A stretch of DNA of 64,000 nt from Hydractinia symbiolongicarpus. Its lineage: Eukaryota; Cnidaria; Hydrozoa; Anthoathecata; Hydractiniidae. How positions within the stretch are numbered: the stretch's first letter is position 1; every line of letters starts with the position of its first letter. The DNA lies in the NCBI RefSeq assembly GCF_029227915.1, contig NC_079878.1, forward strand, positions 27,119,501 through 27,183,500, read 5' to 3'. Both the position numbers and the translations under genes were made by a program. Below, in pieces: positions 1 to 11,629 of the stretch. The notes beneath the pieces are model-generated. The model ran no database searches, was not told the DNA's origin, and was given only the letters and a program-made list of their open reading frames with translations.

Positions 1-512
1 TTGTCAAACGAATACTTACAATTTGGTATTGTGGACAATTTTAGAGATTTTAATGCTAAGAACATTATGTGTGCATGCAAAATGCCTAAATTTTGTCGAT
101 TGGGATTGAAGGTTTTACTGCTGTCAGACCTTTTTAAGGAAAATTTTTTGGAAAGGTCATAATTATTGAATTTTAAATAATTTCTATTTCATGTTTTTAC
201 TGTTTTTTAACATTAAATTTTTGAAAGGATGACATTTAAGTATGAAATATTATCTGTGTTGCAAGCAATAGCTCTTGCAAATTTTGTGGACAGATCCAAT
301 ATTTTTTGTATGACATTATAAGCAATGAAATATCTTGCTTATTCCATGGCACACTTTTGAGCATTGGTTTTTTAAGCGCCTGGTTATATTTTTTAACATT
401 TTGTGTCAGCAGTTAGAAAATGGAATAATGCAGGGTGATACTTTGGTATCTTTATACGAGAAATTGGGGGAGAAAGGGGTTTATTTAGTTCTTAAAATAA
501 CCCAATAGCAAT
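1..512. other. Left flank without recognised gene
   Basis: AT-rich sequence with no convincing exon, repeat or RNA gene. I see only scattered homopolymer T runs. It ends where a Helitron-like 5' terminus begins. Confidence 0.5.
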
Positions 513-562
513 GCTATAATAATGCCTTTTTACACCCGTAACACGTCGCATTATAGTTTTCG
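513..562 (+). promoter_or_regulatory. Candidate Helitron 5' terminus
   Basis: CTATAATAATGCC closely matches the TCTATAATAATACGC starts at 59592 and 60334. It is followed about 20 bases later by GCATTATAG, which can fold back on it with a small bulge. It lies about 480 bases before the Rep start codon, a normal distance for a Helitron. Confidence 0.4.
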
Positions 563-993
563 TCATCATTAAGCTGCGGTCGAGCAAGAAAATAAACAAA
601 GCGTTCTATTGGCCAAGACGGCTTAAACAAAGAAGCTTATTGGTTTATATTGTAAAAGACCGTACCCGGGCAACGCAAATATAAACAAACGGATCCGTCA
701 GGCGCAACGGGAACGAGAAGACCTGTTTTGCTTTCATTTTTGATCTGATTGGAGAAACAGTTTAGCCAGAAAAGTATATTTGTAGATTAATTTGGTTTGT
801 TCCATTATTTGTTGATTTTATTTTACTTTGTTTTAGTTTAGCTATCTATAGCCTATCTCCTGGTGAAAGCTCACTGCCTGGAGCGCCAGATGCGACATCG
901 TCAGCTATTTGTTTTTGTTTTTTTTGTTTTTTTTTATTATTATTTAGATTATTAAGATTTTTATGTTTTGCTTTATTATACGAGTTCAGAAAA

Positions 994-3099
994 ATGTCAT
1001 CTGTATTTACAAGTGTTGTTAATGGTTTTGGGAGATTTTTTATGCAGCAACCTAACACAACTGATCCCATTGAAAGGAACAGGCCATTGCAACAAAATGT
1101 TGTTGTTGCAGATGATGAACGCCCCCCTGCACCTGTTATTGCTAGACTAGCAGATGATATTGATGTAGCGGATGCTCAAAGAAGAGCATATGTTACGCAT
1201 GCTGTTGCAATTAGAGCTGAAGAGGACAACATTGTTCGCAATGCTAGGCAGCAACAACGTGCCGCCTATATGCGAGAAGCCCGTGCCGCTATCAGAGCAA
1301 ATGGCAGAGGACAAGTTAATATTGCGCGGCAGTGTCACATTAGGCCTGTTCATGCATTTAATTTAGGAGCAATGGATAAGTTGTGTCCATACTGTCAGGC
1401 ACTGAAATTTGTGGGGGAAAACCATTTTAAGTGTTGTCAATCTGGGAAAGTTCGACTAGAACCTCTTTCACCCCATCCTTTAGAACTTAGGGAATTGTTA
1501 ACTGGGGGTACTCCTGCTGCAAAACATTTCCAAAAGGACATAAGAATTTACAATAATGCCTTTTCATTTGGTTCATTTGGTGCAGACTTAAGACCACCTC
1601 CGGGGAATGGTCCACCATGTTTTAGACTGTGTGGACAACTTTATCATCGGGTTGGCTGCTTGCATCCAGCAGCTAATGTACGTCCCTCTTACAGTCAGTT
1701 ATATATAATAGAGGCGGGTGAAGCATTTAATGCGAGAATGGATAATCCAGCAAATGCTCAATGTCGTCAAGATGTAATGCATATTCTTCAGCAGGTGATG
1801 GACAGAGAGTCACCTTTCATTGCTGCATACAAAAATATGGCACAGGTAGAACAAGAGGAAAACACAAGGGCTATACAAGAAAATAGGACACCATCTATTG
1901 TGAAAATGATGATGAAAGCTGGGCCAGATAGACGGCGGTACAATACTCCTTCTCATGAAGAAGTGGCTGCTATTTTCATTGGGGAAGATGGTGCTCCCCC
2001 TGCTCAAAGGGACATAGTAATCTATCCAAGGGATCATGCATTAGTCAATATATCTACCATGTCTGCTAACCTAGATCCTATGATTTACCCAATGTTTTTC
2101 CCTAGAGGAGATGCAGGTTGGCATAATTCTATTAATCATGTTCTGGAACGACAAACTGCCACCCGGCAACGCGTTACAAGGTTGCAGTTTTGTGCATATC
2201 GTATTGCAATAAGACAATGTTTTAGTTCTCTACACTATGGCCGTAAACTTTTTCAGCAGTACATAGTGGACTGTTATTGTAGGGTTGAAGGAGAGCGACT
2301 TGATTATATTCGTCGAAACCAAACACGGTTAAGGGCAGCCTCTTATGTTGGTCTTATGGACCATTTACATGCAGAAGCTGAGCATCGCAACCTTCAGCCT
2401 GGTAGGATGATTATTTTACCATCAACTTTTTCTGGTTCCCCTAGGAATATGCATCAGAATTATTTAGATGCTATGGCCATTGTTTCTAAATTTGGAAAAC
2501 CAGACCTCTTTTTTACATGCAACCCCAAATGGCCTGAAATAACTGAAAACCTACTGCCTGGTCTTTATGCATGTGATCGCCCTGACTTGGTCTCTAGGGT
2601 TTTTAAATTAAAATTAAATCAGTTGGTTAAAGATATTTATAAGAATCATGTTTTAGGACGTACAGTGGCATATGTTCATGTAATAGAATTTCAAAAGCGA
2701 GGACTTCCTCACTGCCATATGCTTATTAATTTATGTAATGAGCATAAATTACGTACAGCTGATGATATTGACATTTCTATTTGTGCTGAAATACCAGATC
2801 CAGCTGATCAAAATCTTTATGAAATTGTTAAGTCTACTATGGTTCATGGTCCATGTGGGTATCTTAATCCTAACTCATCTTGTATGAAAGAGGGCAATTG
2901 TTCTAAAAACTTTCCAAAAGAATTTTCTAATTCCACAATTTTAAATGCTAATGGATATCCACTGTATCGAAGAAGGAATAATGGTAGAACATTTCAAATT
3001 CGTAACATGGAACTTGATAATAGGTGGATTGTTCCATACAATCCTTACTTGACAGAAAATATCACGCACATATTAACGTTGAGGCCTGTGTTTCTATAA
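994..3099 (+). pseudogene. Helitron transposase, N-terminal Rep (HUH) part, frameshifted
   Basis: The Rep half of a Helitron rolling-circle transposase, which nicks and joins DNA at the element ends. Order seen: a Cys-rich N-terminal segment (CPYC near residue 132), a Helitron-like N domain at roughly 385-470, the FGKPDLFFTCNP block near 500, and the HUH nuclease motif as H573-C574-H575 in GLPHCHMLI. The frame then runs into a meaningless tail (ending LRPVFL). The expected continuation with the catalytic tyrosines appears in another frame that overlaps it, from 3024. A one-base indel at about 3045-3060 therefore splits the protein. The start ATG at 994 follows an A-rich leader. Apart from this break the reading frame is clean, so the copy is probably young. 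Confidence 0.9.
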
Positions 3100-5411
3100 A
3101 ATCTGTTAAGTACCTCTATAAGTATATTTATAAAGGTCATGACTGTGCAAATATACAAATACAAGAGAAACTTGACCATAATGAAGTCAAAACATTTTTA
3201 GATGCTAGGTATGTTTCAGCTCCCGAAGCTGCCTGGCGTCTATTTTCTTTTGAGCTACATAAGCAGTCACATACTATTTTTCGATTATCAATGCACCTTC
3301 CTGAACAACAACAAGTGTATTTTAGAGCTGGTAATGAAGCAGCAGCACTTGAGAGGGCAGATGAACATGATACCCACCTAACAGCTTGGTTTAAATTAAA
3401 TCAGCGCAATGTTGCTGCTCGGGAGCATCTATATGCCAATATACCATATCATTTTGTGTTTAAAGAACATGCTTGGTGTACAAGGCAACGAGGTGGTGAA
3501 AAAATTGTCAGTAGATTATATTCTGCCCAACCCAGTGAGGGTGAGAGATTTTATTTAAGAATATTACTTCTTCATGTTCCAGGAGCTACCTCCTTTGAGT
3601 CATTAAGAACATTTAATGGAGAGTTATTCCCAACCTTTCGTGAAGCATGTTTAGCTAGGGGACTTCTTCAAGATGATAATGAATGGAATGGCACTCTTTT
3701 ACAAGTTGCCACCATAGGTACACCTTGGCAGCTTCGACAGACATTCTCATTTATTTTAAGTCATTGTGAGGTCAATGATCCTTTGACGTTATGGCTTACC
3801 CATAGAAATAGTATGATAGAAGACTTTCTTCGTACTATGCAAGATTATCAGGCTGAACAGGCTGCACTAGGTTTTATAGCTGGTATTATAGGTCAGTCAG
3901 GGAAAAGACTTTCAGACTTTGGTCTTCCTGAAACAGAAGAAGCACCAGTAGAACCTCCAGCTGATTTAGTTTATCTTGGTCAAGAAGCTGATAATATCCG
4001 TTCCACATTAAATCCTGAACAATTAGAAGCAGCTGATACAATCATTAGGGCTGTTATGAATGTCCATAATAACTCTCCTCAAAATAACCGTTTATTTTTT
4101 ATCGATGGTCCAGGTGGAACAGGCAAAACTTACACTTATAATTACATCATAAAAGAATTAAAGCGCAGAGGAATGAAAGTTGGTACATCTGCTTGGACCG
4201 GCATTGCGGCAACACTTTTAGATGGAGGGAGGACTGTTCACAGTCTTTTTAGATTGCCTGTGCCGATTGTGGAGACAAGTACTTGCAATGTTCCTCCTAC
4301 CAGTAATCATGCCACATTCCTGATGCAACAAGACTTATACATTTTTGATGAAGCATCAATGATCCCTAAGCATGCCCTTCAAGCTATCGAGACCATGTTT
4401 AGGGATATTTCTAATGTTGACAACTTATTTGGAGGAAAAGTCATTCTTTTAGGAGGGGACTTTCGACAAATTTTGCCAGTAGTAAAGAGAGCCAGACCTG
4501 CTGAAATTGTAGAAACATGTCTTAAAAGCTCCTATATTTGGCCAACTGTTCAGGTATTTAGGCTTACACACAATATGAGAGCTGGACAGAATCAGCAGAT
4601 TTTTGCAAACTGGCTTTTACAACTTGGTGATGGTATTTTACCTACAAAAGCAACAGCGCCATTTACGAATAGCATTGAAATACCAGAAACTTGCATTATC
4701 CGTGAGCAGAATGATCAATCACATGTTGATGCAGTGTTTGGAGATGGTAACTTGGCAGATTTTGCCAGTAGGATTATTCTGACCCCTACAAATGATGTTG
4801 CCCTTGATATTAATAACAAGATATTAAATAAAATTCCAGGGGAAATAGTAACATATAACAGTGCTGACTCTGTAGTTTCAGACGATCCTGAAGAAATTGC
4901 ACTTTATCCAGTCGAGTTTCTTAATTCAATTACACCTTCTGGTATGCCACCACACAACTTGCAACTAAAACTGGGTGCAGTAATAATGCTTCTTCGAAAT
5001 CTAGATTTAAAACATGGATTATGTAATGGCACTAGATTAATAGTACAACAGTTAAGGCAACATGTAATTGATGCTGAAATCATTACTGGTGTTGCTACTG
5101 GTAAAAGAGTGCTAATACCTAGAATTCAATTAGCGCCTTCTGACACTGGTCTTCCTTTTCAGTTACGAAGACGTCAGTTTCCTATACGTTTGGCCTATGC
5201 TATGACAATTAATAAATCTCAGGGACAAACATTTAATAAAGTTGGAATTTATCTTCACAGGCCATGCTTTTCTCATGGACAATTATATGTTGCATTTTCA
5301 CGTGCACGTTCCTTTGAAGATGTTAAGGTAAAGATTCATCAAACAGAAGCACAAGGGTATGTTCAGCATAAATGCTATACACCAAACATTGTTTACAGTC
5401 AAGTGCTGTAA
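3024..5411 (+). pseudogene. Helitron transposase, tyrosine motif and Pif1-like helicase part
   Basis: Second half of the Helitron protein in a shifted frame. The segment before roughly residue 10 is out-of-frame sequence, so the ATG at 3024 is unlikely to be a real start. The Rep tyrosine block KYLYKYIYKG lies at residues 29-38, with Tyr residues spaced by four as in Y2 Rep proteins. A superfamily 1 Pif1-like helicase follows: Walker A GPGGTGKT near residue 362, the DEAS box near 442, GGDFRQ shortly after, and the C-terminal motif LYVAFSRAR near 755. It would unwind donor DNA during rolling-circle transposition. The two parts total about 1,470 residues, close to the usual Helitron Rep-Hel size. 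The frame is otherwise open to its stop. Confidence 0.92.
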
Positions 5412-5635
5412 TAATTGTTTGGCATATCCACTTAGAATTATATGATATATTCATATCTTTGTGCCTTTTTGATACTTTATTTGGAAAAGAATTTAATAAT
5501 TGAAAATTAATCAACCAATTCAATTCAGTTGGAGTGACAAATAAAAAACATTTACTTCATTTTATGTAAAATGTTATTATACCAATTCATAAAAAATACT
5601 GTGCACAGAATTTATTTTACATTGTTTCTTTTCTG

Positions 5636-5641
5636 AATAAA
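5636..5641 (+). terminator. Possible polyadenylation signal after Helitron transposase
   Basis: A canonical AATAAA 225 bases past the stop codon on the same strand. AATAAA is common by chance in DNA this AT-rich, so position is the only support. Confidence 0.3.
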
Positions 5642-6321
5642 GTATCATGTTATTTCACAGTACAAGACAGGATGAGATGATTCCTGTGCAGGATGAGATG
5701 ATTCTTGCAAGAAGAATTCTGTGGATGACATTTAATGAAAAGGGATTCCTGTATTGAAAATTATTTTTTTGTATATAGGTTATATAGTTGAATTTTCTTC
5801 TTAATATACTTTGCTTCATGATTTATTTTGACAGAATTTTTTTAAAACTCATTATTACATTTTAAAAACTTCTTAAAAATTTCCTAGATTTTAAATAACT
5901 TTTTTTTCTCCACAACATAAAAAATATCATTTCAATGCAGAAATCTCTTAAAATTGCACACACAGGTGGATTTTGAAATAATTTTTAAAATAATAAGATT
6001 TCACATTATGATTCAACCTGTTATAAGTTCAAAAAAAATGTATAAGTTTTTCCAAAATTATCCAATAACATTTCACTTTAATAATATGTTCTAAACTGCT
6101 TTTCAATCTCCACCAACTGTTATCAAGCACATGTACTGTAATATGCAAACAGTTTGTTTCATATGTGAGACCACTTAATTTAGCCTTCATTTGGCTGTGG
6201 TAGTTGGAAAGCATGTGTAAATGACAGTCTAGGCAAGTGCAATGTGAAGATCTTGATAACTTTAATGTGTGTGCAAGCCTAAAAAGGGTAGAATCATAAA
6301 GACTTAGCTTTATGTCTTTTT

Positions 6322-6372
6322 AGGTGAAGTGCAAAGACCTATGGCTTACCTTCTCGTGGTGCACTTCGTTAA
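6322..6372. repeat. Hairpin repeat, copy A
   Basis: GAAGTGCA (6326-6333) and TGCACTTC (6359-6366) form a perfect 8-bp stem around a loop of about 25 bases. A second copy at 9898-9950 matches along its length. In that copy a T-A pair of the stem is replaced by C-G on both arms. It could be a short mobile element, a Helitron-related hairpin or an RNA structure. Confidence 0.5.
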
Positions 6373-7142
6373 ATGGAACTTACTTTTATGTGAAAATTTT
6401 TTGAGTTTTTGTCCATTCATTTTTAAAACAACTTGCAAACTCACAATGGTACTTTTGCGTTAATAGCTGCTGTTAGAGAGAGCAGAATAATTTGTGTATC
6501 AATGAACAATTTCATAAAATTAGACCTTTTAGGAAAATGTAACATTTTTATTTTGGAATAGAATAGTGAAGGAATTTCGTTTTTAAGAAAAATCTTGCGA
6601 AATCTCCTAATTTTTATTCACATTAAAGTAAATTCTATGAACTAAAAGTCAAGGCAATTTTACCGTGAACGATAAATAACTGCATGTTGTTTGGTTTAAA
6701 TTTTAGACCTATATCTTGCCGCATTATTCGGTAGGCCTTGGTAATGAGAAATAATTATTGTTGATGTTTTTCATAACAAATTTTCAACTAAAAATTAGAA
6801 TGATATATAACACACTTTTAAACAGTAAGCAGCAATTTTTTTCAAAAGACTAAATTTCTTACGTAATGTTCCCACTTTTTAAGCTAATAATAAGGTTCTT
6901 AGTGTTATAAAAATTTTTTAGCAACGCTTATTTAGGTAGGGGTTCTTATTGAGCTTACTTAATTTATTTGGCAATTGGCAGCAGGTCGTTATTCTGTTGT
7001 TTACGGTCTTCAACAAATGATTTTTAAAACTAAAATTTAAATTAATGGAGTTTTATAATATTTAATTGACTTATAACAATTCACATGATGATTTTTGACA
7101 TTTTGTTTGTAGGTATATAGATATATAAGATATAAATATAAG

Positions 7143-8274
7143 ATGGCTGGAGATAGTATACAATTACATGCCCATTATATGGAAATTGACGCTTTGGAGG
7201 AAGACAGGTTGCTCCAGACAAGTCTGGAAAGAAAAAGTAAGCAATTGTTTTGTGTGACAATCACTGTTTATTAACACATTTTACCAATTTAAAGCTTAAT
7301 ACTTTCCAGGTACATAATATCACAAAAACGTTCAATATTGTTAGTGCATTTTATTTCATAATACTAATATTATAAGATATATAGTTTAAAACAGTTGTTT
7401 ATTTATGTTTTTTTTATTGATTAATGTAAGTTATTGTGTTTGACTTTAGTTACTGAACAGAATGAAACAATTAAAAACTTAAAGAAGGAAATAAAAACTT
7501 TACAACAACAAAACAAAAAAGAAAGTAAGTTGATTAAATAATAATAAAAAACATCTTTTTTATTGATTCTTATCATATTTTTCAGTAAAATCACCTTAAT
7601 AACTTTTTTTTAGTTGAAGATTATAAGAGTGGTTTCAAGGAGATGCAACTTGAATTGGCTAAAATAAAAGAAGAGAAAAAGAGAGAAAGTAATTTTTTTG
7701 TGTGTGTTATTATTTACCAATAAAAGACGCTAAGCAAATTTCTGACATTTTGCTATTAATTGGCTAAACTAATTAATTGTATTGTGAAACTTACATAACG
7801 TTACCGCAAAATTCCAACAGACAATCTCAATGCATATGAAATGTTGCATTTATTAAAACCAGGTGATTGCATGTTGCTGCTCCTTAATTTTTCCAGTTTT
7901 GTATTTGTGATTTATAATTGAGGGCAGGTGACTTTTTTCTGCATAGTTTAAAATGAAATGTCTTATATGGACATTATATGTATCATCAATTTTATATAGC
8001 ATTTTTTTCAGAAAACCAAAGCGAAGATAAAGAACTTTGGGCTAGGTACAAAGAGTACCGTAAAAAACATCCCGGCCCACTCACAAACAAATCCTTCCAC
8101 TTTTGGAAAAATAATGATTTTAAAGACACTGATAAATTTAAACAATATTGGGAAAAGAAGTTTGAAAAAAATATTCGAAAAAAAATTGAAAGGCAAGAAC
8201 AAAGCGGCGGTCCCTGTACTGTCACTGTTTCAGAATGCCAAAGTAAAAATTTTACTTTCACTTTAGGAAAGTAA
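7143..8274 (+). CDS. Four-exon coiled-coil protein of unknown function
   Basis: Gene model from the sequence: exons 7143-7236, 7450-7524, 7614-7688 and 8012-8274, about 168 residues. All introns have GT-AG ends and all junctions are phase 1. Exons 2 and 3 are each exactly 75 bases and both encode charged heptad-like sequence (ETIKNLKKEIKTLQQQ; KEMQLELAKIKEEKK), so the middle of the protein is a coiled coil. The last exon holds a conserved-looking block rich in aromatic and basic residues (KELWARYKEYRKKHPG, then FWKNNDFKDTDKFKQYWEKK) and ends FTFTLGK. An AATAAA lies 74 bases after the stop. I do not recognise the family. The clean splice phases argue for a working gene. It may be cargo of the surrounding Helitron or the host locus the Helitron landed beside. 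Confidence 0.65.
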
Positions 8275-8347
8275 ATTTTCTATTTGGCTGTAACTGGAAC
8301 AGTTTTGTATCGATTCTGTGCTGCTTTTTATATTCACTACTCTCTTC

Positions 8348-8353
8348 AATAAA
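8348..8353 (+). terminator. Polyadenylation signal of the coiled-coil gene
   Basis: AATAAA 74 bases downstream of the stop codon, in the expected position for a short 3' UTR. Confidence 0.45.
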
Positions 8354-8448
8354 CTGGCATAACAATTGGTCTTTGTTCTTGCCTTTTACTATTGGAGGCA
8401 CTAAAAAATGCTAAGTTATACAGTTTTGATTTAGTGTGCTCTTAAATA

Positions 8449-8835
8449 TTCGTTTCAAAGCATTTTTCAATGCCTTCAACTGGTGTCCTGTTGACACAAA
8501 ATTCCTATTGTTGAGAGAATAATTGAATAATGTGTATTGAAAAGTCTGTTTCTATTGCATGCAAACCATTATTTTTGCTGTTTATTGAATTCATAGTCTC
8601 TTAAAAGTTATAATGTACTTACTATGCGTCATTTCCCTCTTTCTAATATATATAAAATTATATAATGATATTACGATTATGGAGGCATTAAAATACGTTA
8701 ATACACCAGCTTACGTTTACCCCAAAAATATGTAAGTGATATTAAAAAGAACATTTTAAACGTTTTTTAATGCCTTCAGTTGTGTCCTGTTGACACAAGA
8801 TAGAAGTTGTTTAAAAATGTTTCTTTTTTTATTGT
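8449..8835 (+). repeat. Diverged direct repeat, about 300-base offset
   Basis: Two segments (about 8449-8530 and 8751-8835) share an AATGCCTTCA word, a GTGTCCTGTTGACACAA word and their flanking spacing. GTGTCCTGTTGACAC is itself nearly palindromic. Similar GGAGGCA...AAAA words (8394 and 8680) suggest that a unit of about 300 bases was duplicated and then diverged. Confidence 0.4.
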
Positions 8836-9344
8836 TTGGTTTTTGAAAAAAAATACACATAATTAGTAAATCTTAACATATCCACTTATGACGCATATTA
8901 TAATCCCAATCTCTTTGGATTCCAGTCTATCAGTCCATTTGCAAGTAAAAGGGAGCCTGTGCAGTAACCTGCCATTTTAATAATATTGTAATTACCCTGC
9001 TCAACCATTGTGTGCAAGAAGGTAACATATTACACAATTGTATGTATTGTCTTTTTTATCCCTTCAACCTAGAATTTTTACCACTGTCAAAAAAGTTCTT
9101 GGCAATATATTGATAGTTTTCTCCTATACTTATCCTGCTGTGTACAAATGATTAAATGATTATCGATTTTTAGGTTACATCACGCTGTATTAATTATTCT
9201 TCCTTGCCAAAAGTGATGTCAATAAAGGTGAACTCATTGAATGTAAGTTTCAATTATTTTGCCGATATGCGTTGTCTCTAACAACAAGTAGCCTCTTAAT
9301 AGATAAAAAAAAATTAATAGAATATTACATCAACGTAAAAGATA

Positions 9345-9690
9345 GTTAAATAAATAAATAAATGAATCAATGAACAAATGAATTAATGGATCAATAAACG
9401 AGCGAGCGAGGGCCGAACGAATAAATCAATAATAAATAAGTAAATAAATAAATACAAAAATAAATAAATAAATACACAAATAAATAAATAAATATAGAAA
9501 TAAATACAGAAATAAATACAGAAATAAATACAGAAATAAATATAGAAATAAATACAGAAATAAATATAGAAATAAATACATAAATAAATATAGAAATAAA
9601 TACAGAAATAAATATAGAAATAAATACAGAAATAAATACAGAAATAAATACAAAAATAAATACAAAAATAAATACAGATATAAATAAATA
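9345..9690. repeat. AAAT-rich minisatellite
   Basis: Imperfect tandem array built from AAATAAATACAG and AAATAAATATAG units on a background of AAAT repeats. Long open frames rich in Tyr, Ile, Phe and Leu on the minus strand are by-products of the repeat. Confidence 0.9.
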
Positions 9691-9897
9691 ATTGAATGAA
9701 TTGCAAAATTTAAGAACTGAATAAACTGAAAGTATAAAAATATCAGTTGTCACGTACTTTGGATAATAAATGTGGTAAAGATTTCAAACGCAAATATATC
9801 TCACACTACAGGTAATTATTCTCTTTGTCTCACTAAACGTTACTTTCATTCTTTATAATATTTACTGTCAAGCAGAAGATAATATTTGTTCTTTTCT

Positions 9898-9950
9898 AGG
9901 TTGAAGCGCAAAGCCCCATGACTTGCCTTCCCGTGGCGCGCTTCGTTACC
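9898..9950. repeat. Hairpin repeat, copy B
   Basis: GAAGCGC (9903-9909) pairs with GCGCTTC (9938-9944). It aligns base for base with copy A at 6322. The stem T-A of copy A is C-G here, which preserves pairing. The inner arm adds a possible CCATG/CGTGG helix with one G-T pair. Confidence 0.5.
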
Positions 9951-10261
9951 TGCATTATTTCTTTGTATAGAAATAAGTCAGACACTAAAAGTCAGGGCAT
10001 AACATGTTACTCTTGTAAACTGTTATAGGGGTGAAAGATTTTGTTTAACCTGCTGTAAATTTAAGTCAAAATTAAAGTGAGCGGTAAAATTTAAAGAAAT
10101 TATTGTTTGTCCTGCTTCTTAACATTAACTTACCAAGAGTACCTATATATTACATATATTGCGACTAAGAAGTACGAAGTACCATACAGTAAAGGTAAGT
10201 TTTCGTAATAGTTTTAATATAGATAAAAATCTCTTTTTGTAATTTTTGTAATGAGAGATAC

Positions 10262-10295
10262 AGTGGATTCTTCCACGGGCAATCAGCTAGTATAT
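10262..10295 (+). mobile_element. Helitron 3' terminus (hairpin plus CTAG)
   Basis: GTGGATTCTTCCACGGG is a stem-loop with a short spacer and then CTAG followed by T, the diagnostic 3' end of a Helitron. It is nearly identical to the ends at 59564-59591 and 60304-60333. It sits inside a minus-strand Helitron fragment, so one element appears to have inserted into another. Confidence 0.75.
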
Positions 10296-10480
10296 ATTTA
10301 TATCGTTATTAGCAGCAGGTTATATATTTACACCTTATGTGCAATTTCTATGAAGTACATCCCTAATCTTTTTAGTTAAATTTTAGCGTACAGCCACGTC
10401 ATAAGAAAGTGACCCGTGATTTCCGTGTCGTGGACACACAGTTTTACTCACGCAAGGGAATTAATATATAAGATAGTAAC
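10296..10480 (-). mobile_element. Helitron 5' region fragment, minus strand
   Basis: Read on the minus strand from about 10475, it shows a TATATATTAAT start, then ATCACGGGTCAC, TTCTTATGACGTGG and TACGCTAAAATTTA in order. The same words occur in the same order just after the 5' end of the element at 57705 (plus strand). A partial match lies at about 31725-31870 (minus strand). These are related Helitron-type elements. Confidence 0.6.
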
Positions 10481-10654
10481 CTTGCAAGGGTTTTGAAATT
10501 TTGACAGTAAAACATCTAAATCTTGTTAAGTTAAATGAGGTAGCCGACAAAATGCAAAAAGTGCTGACATGTGCAATAAAAAGCCTGGTTGACATAAAAA
10601 GTCTGTTTTTTAAATTTGACACAACTTATGCAAAATATATACATTTACTACTAT

Positions 10655-10910
10655 AGAGGCATTTGGTAGACATGTCTACCAAATGATGCTATAAGTGATA
10701 ATATATATGGTCGTGTCTACCAAATGAGCCTCTTAGGAAAGGCAACGTTATTTGGTGGACATGACAATGTATTTTTTAATCTCGGTAAGACCTTTACGTA
10801 CCCCATGCAAAATGAAAGTTTTTGAGGTGATGCGCGAAATTATTTACTTATAAGTGACGTAAATTTTTAGAAATATGTATTGTCTACCAAATGCTTCATT
10901 TTTGGACTTT
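10655..10910. repeat. Cluster of palindromes built on GTCTACCAAATG
   Basis: 10660-10685 is a perfect 26-bp palindrome whose half is GTCTACCAAATG. Further copies of the half lie at about 10715, 10750 (inverted, one change) and 10881, and a truncated CCAAATGATGCTAT lies at about 10915. Flanking GAGGC/GCCTC extends one pair of arms. This looks like nested or rearranged terminal inverted repeats of a small DNA transposon. The (TA)n tract starts right after it. Confidence 0.6.
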
Positions 10911-10933
10911 GCGACCAAATGATGCTATTAGTA

Positions 10934-11093
<160 letters not shown>

Positions 11094-11629
11094 TAAAAAA
11101 ACTTTCAAAAAAAACCTTGCTTTGTTTACTAAGTTTATTACGCTATCTTTACTGCATCTTATTTCGAAAAAAACAACAACTTTATTTCGTTAAAATGTTT
11201 TAAAATATTGTTTCCACTTGAATTAGATAAAATAAGTTTAAATAATATTGCTTGCGCTATCATTGCGTATTATTTCACATTTTTCTTCAAGAATATTCTA
11301 TAAGAATATCGAGGATGCAAAACGGGTCAAAAGTTAAGAATATCTTAAGAATAAACCAGGTCCAACTTTAAATGTAGATTTTAAATTTTGTATGAAGTGT
11401 AAACTCTTTATCCTTTTAATAATAACAACATTGGCTTCGTTACGCGTTGCAAATAATTGAGATCCTGTTAGTCAGGTAAGACCAGCATCTCTCAATGGGA
11501 TTAGATCTTGAGTGACCAGGTGAAATTAATAATGCCCTTAACTGACCATTCAGGGCCTCTGTCAGCAATCACATCATAACATTAACGATTTCTTTTATTT
11601 TTCTTTATTTTTTCAATCAAGTTTATCAT

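Larger units (their letters stand above)
5412..7142. other. 3' flank of the Helitron transposase, no gene seen
   Basis: Very AT-rich. It contains an AATAAA at 5636-5641 that could end the transposase transcript, a two-copy 19-base direct repeat (5668-5686 and 5689-5707), and the hairpin repeat at 6322-6372 listed separately. No exon with convincing splice sites was found. Confidence 0.5.
513..10295 (+). mobile_element. Putative long autonomous Helitron (extent inferred)
   Basis: The left edge is a Helitron-like 5' terminus (CTATAATAATGCC from 514) that resembles the starts of the elements at 59592 and 60334. The right edge is the first same-strand Helitron 3' end I can find: a GTGGA/TCCAC hairpin followed by CTAG, ending at 10295. 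Inside lie the Rep/helicase frames (994-5411), a four-exon coiled-coil gene (7143-8274) and a minisatellite. Helitrons are known to carry captured host gene pieces. The coding part is certain. The outer limits are not: the 5' base pair is not the canonical TC, and a real 3' end nearer 5.5-7 kb could have decayed beyond recognition. Confidence 0.35.

Noticed and set aside
9383-9753. Long minus-strand open frames rich in Tyr, Ile, Phe and Leu
   Set aside because: They are translations of the AAAT minisatellite and have no start, splice or domain support.
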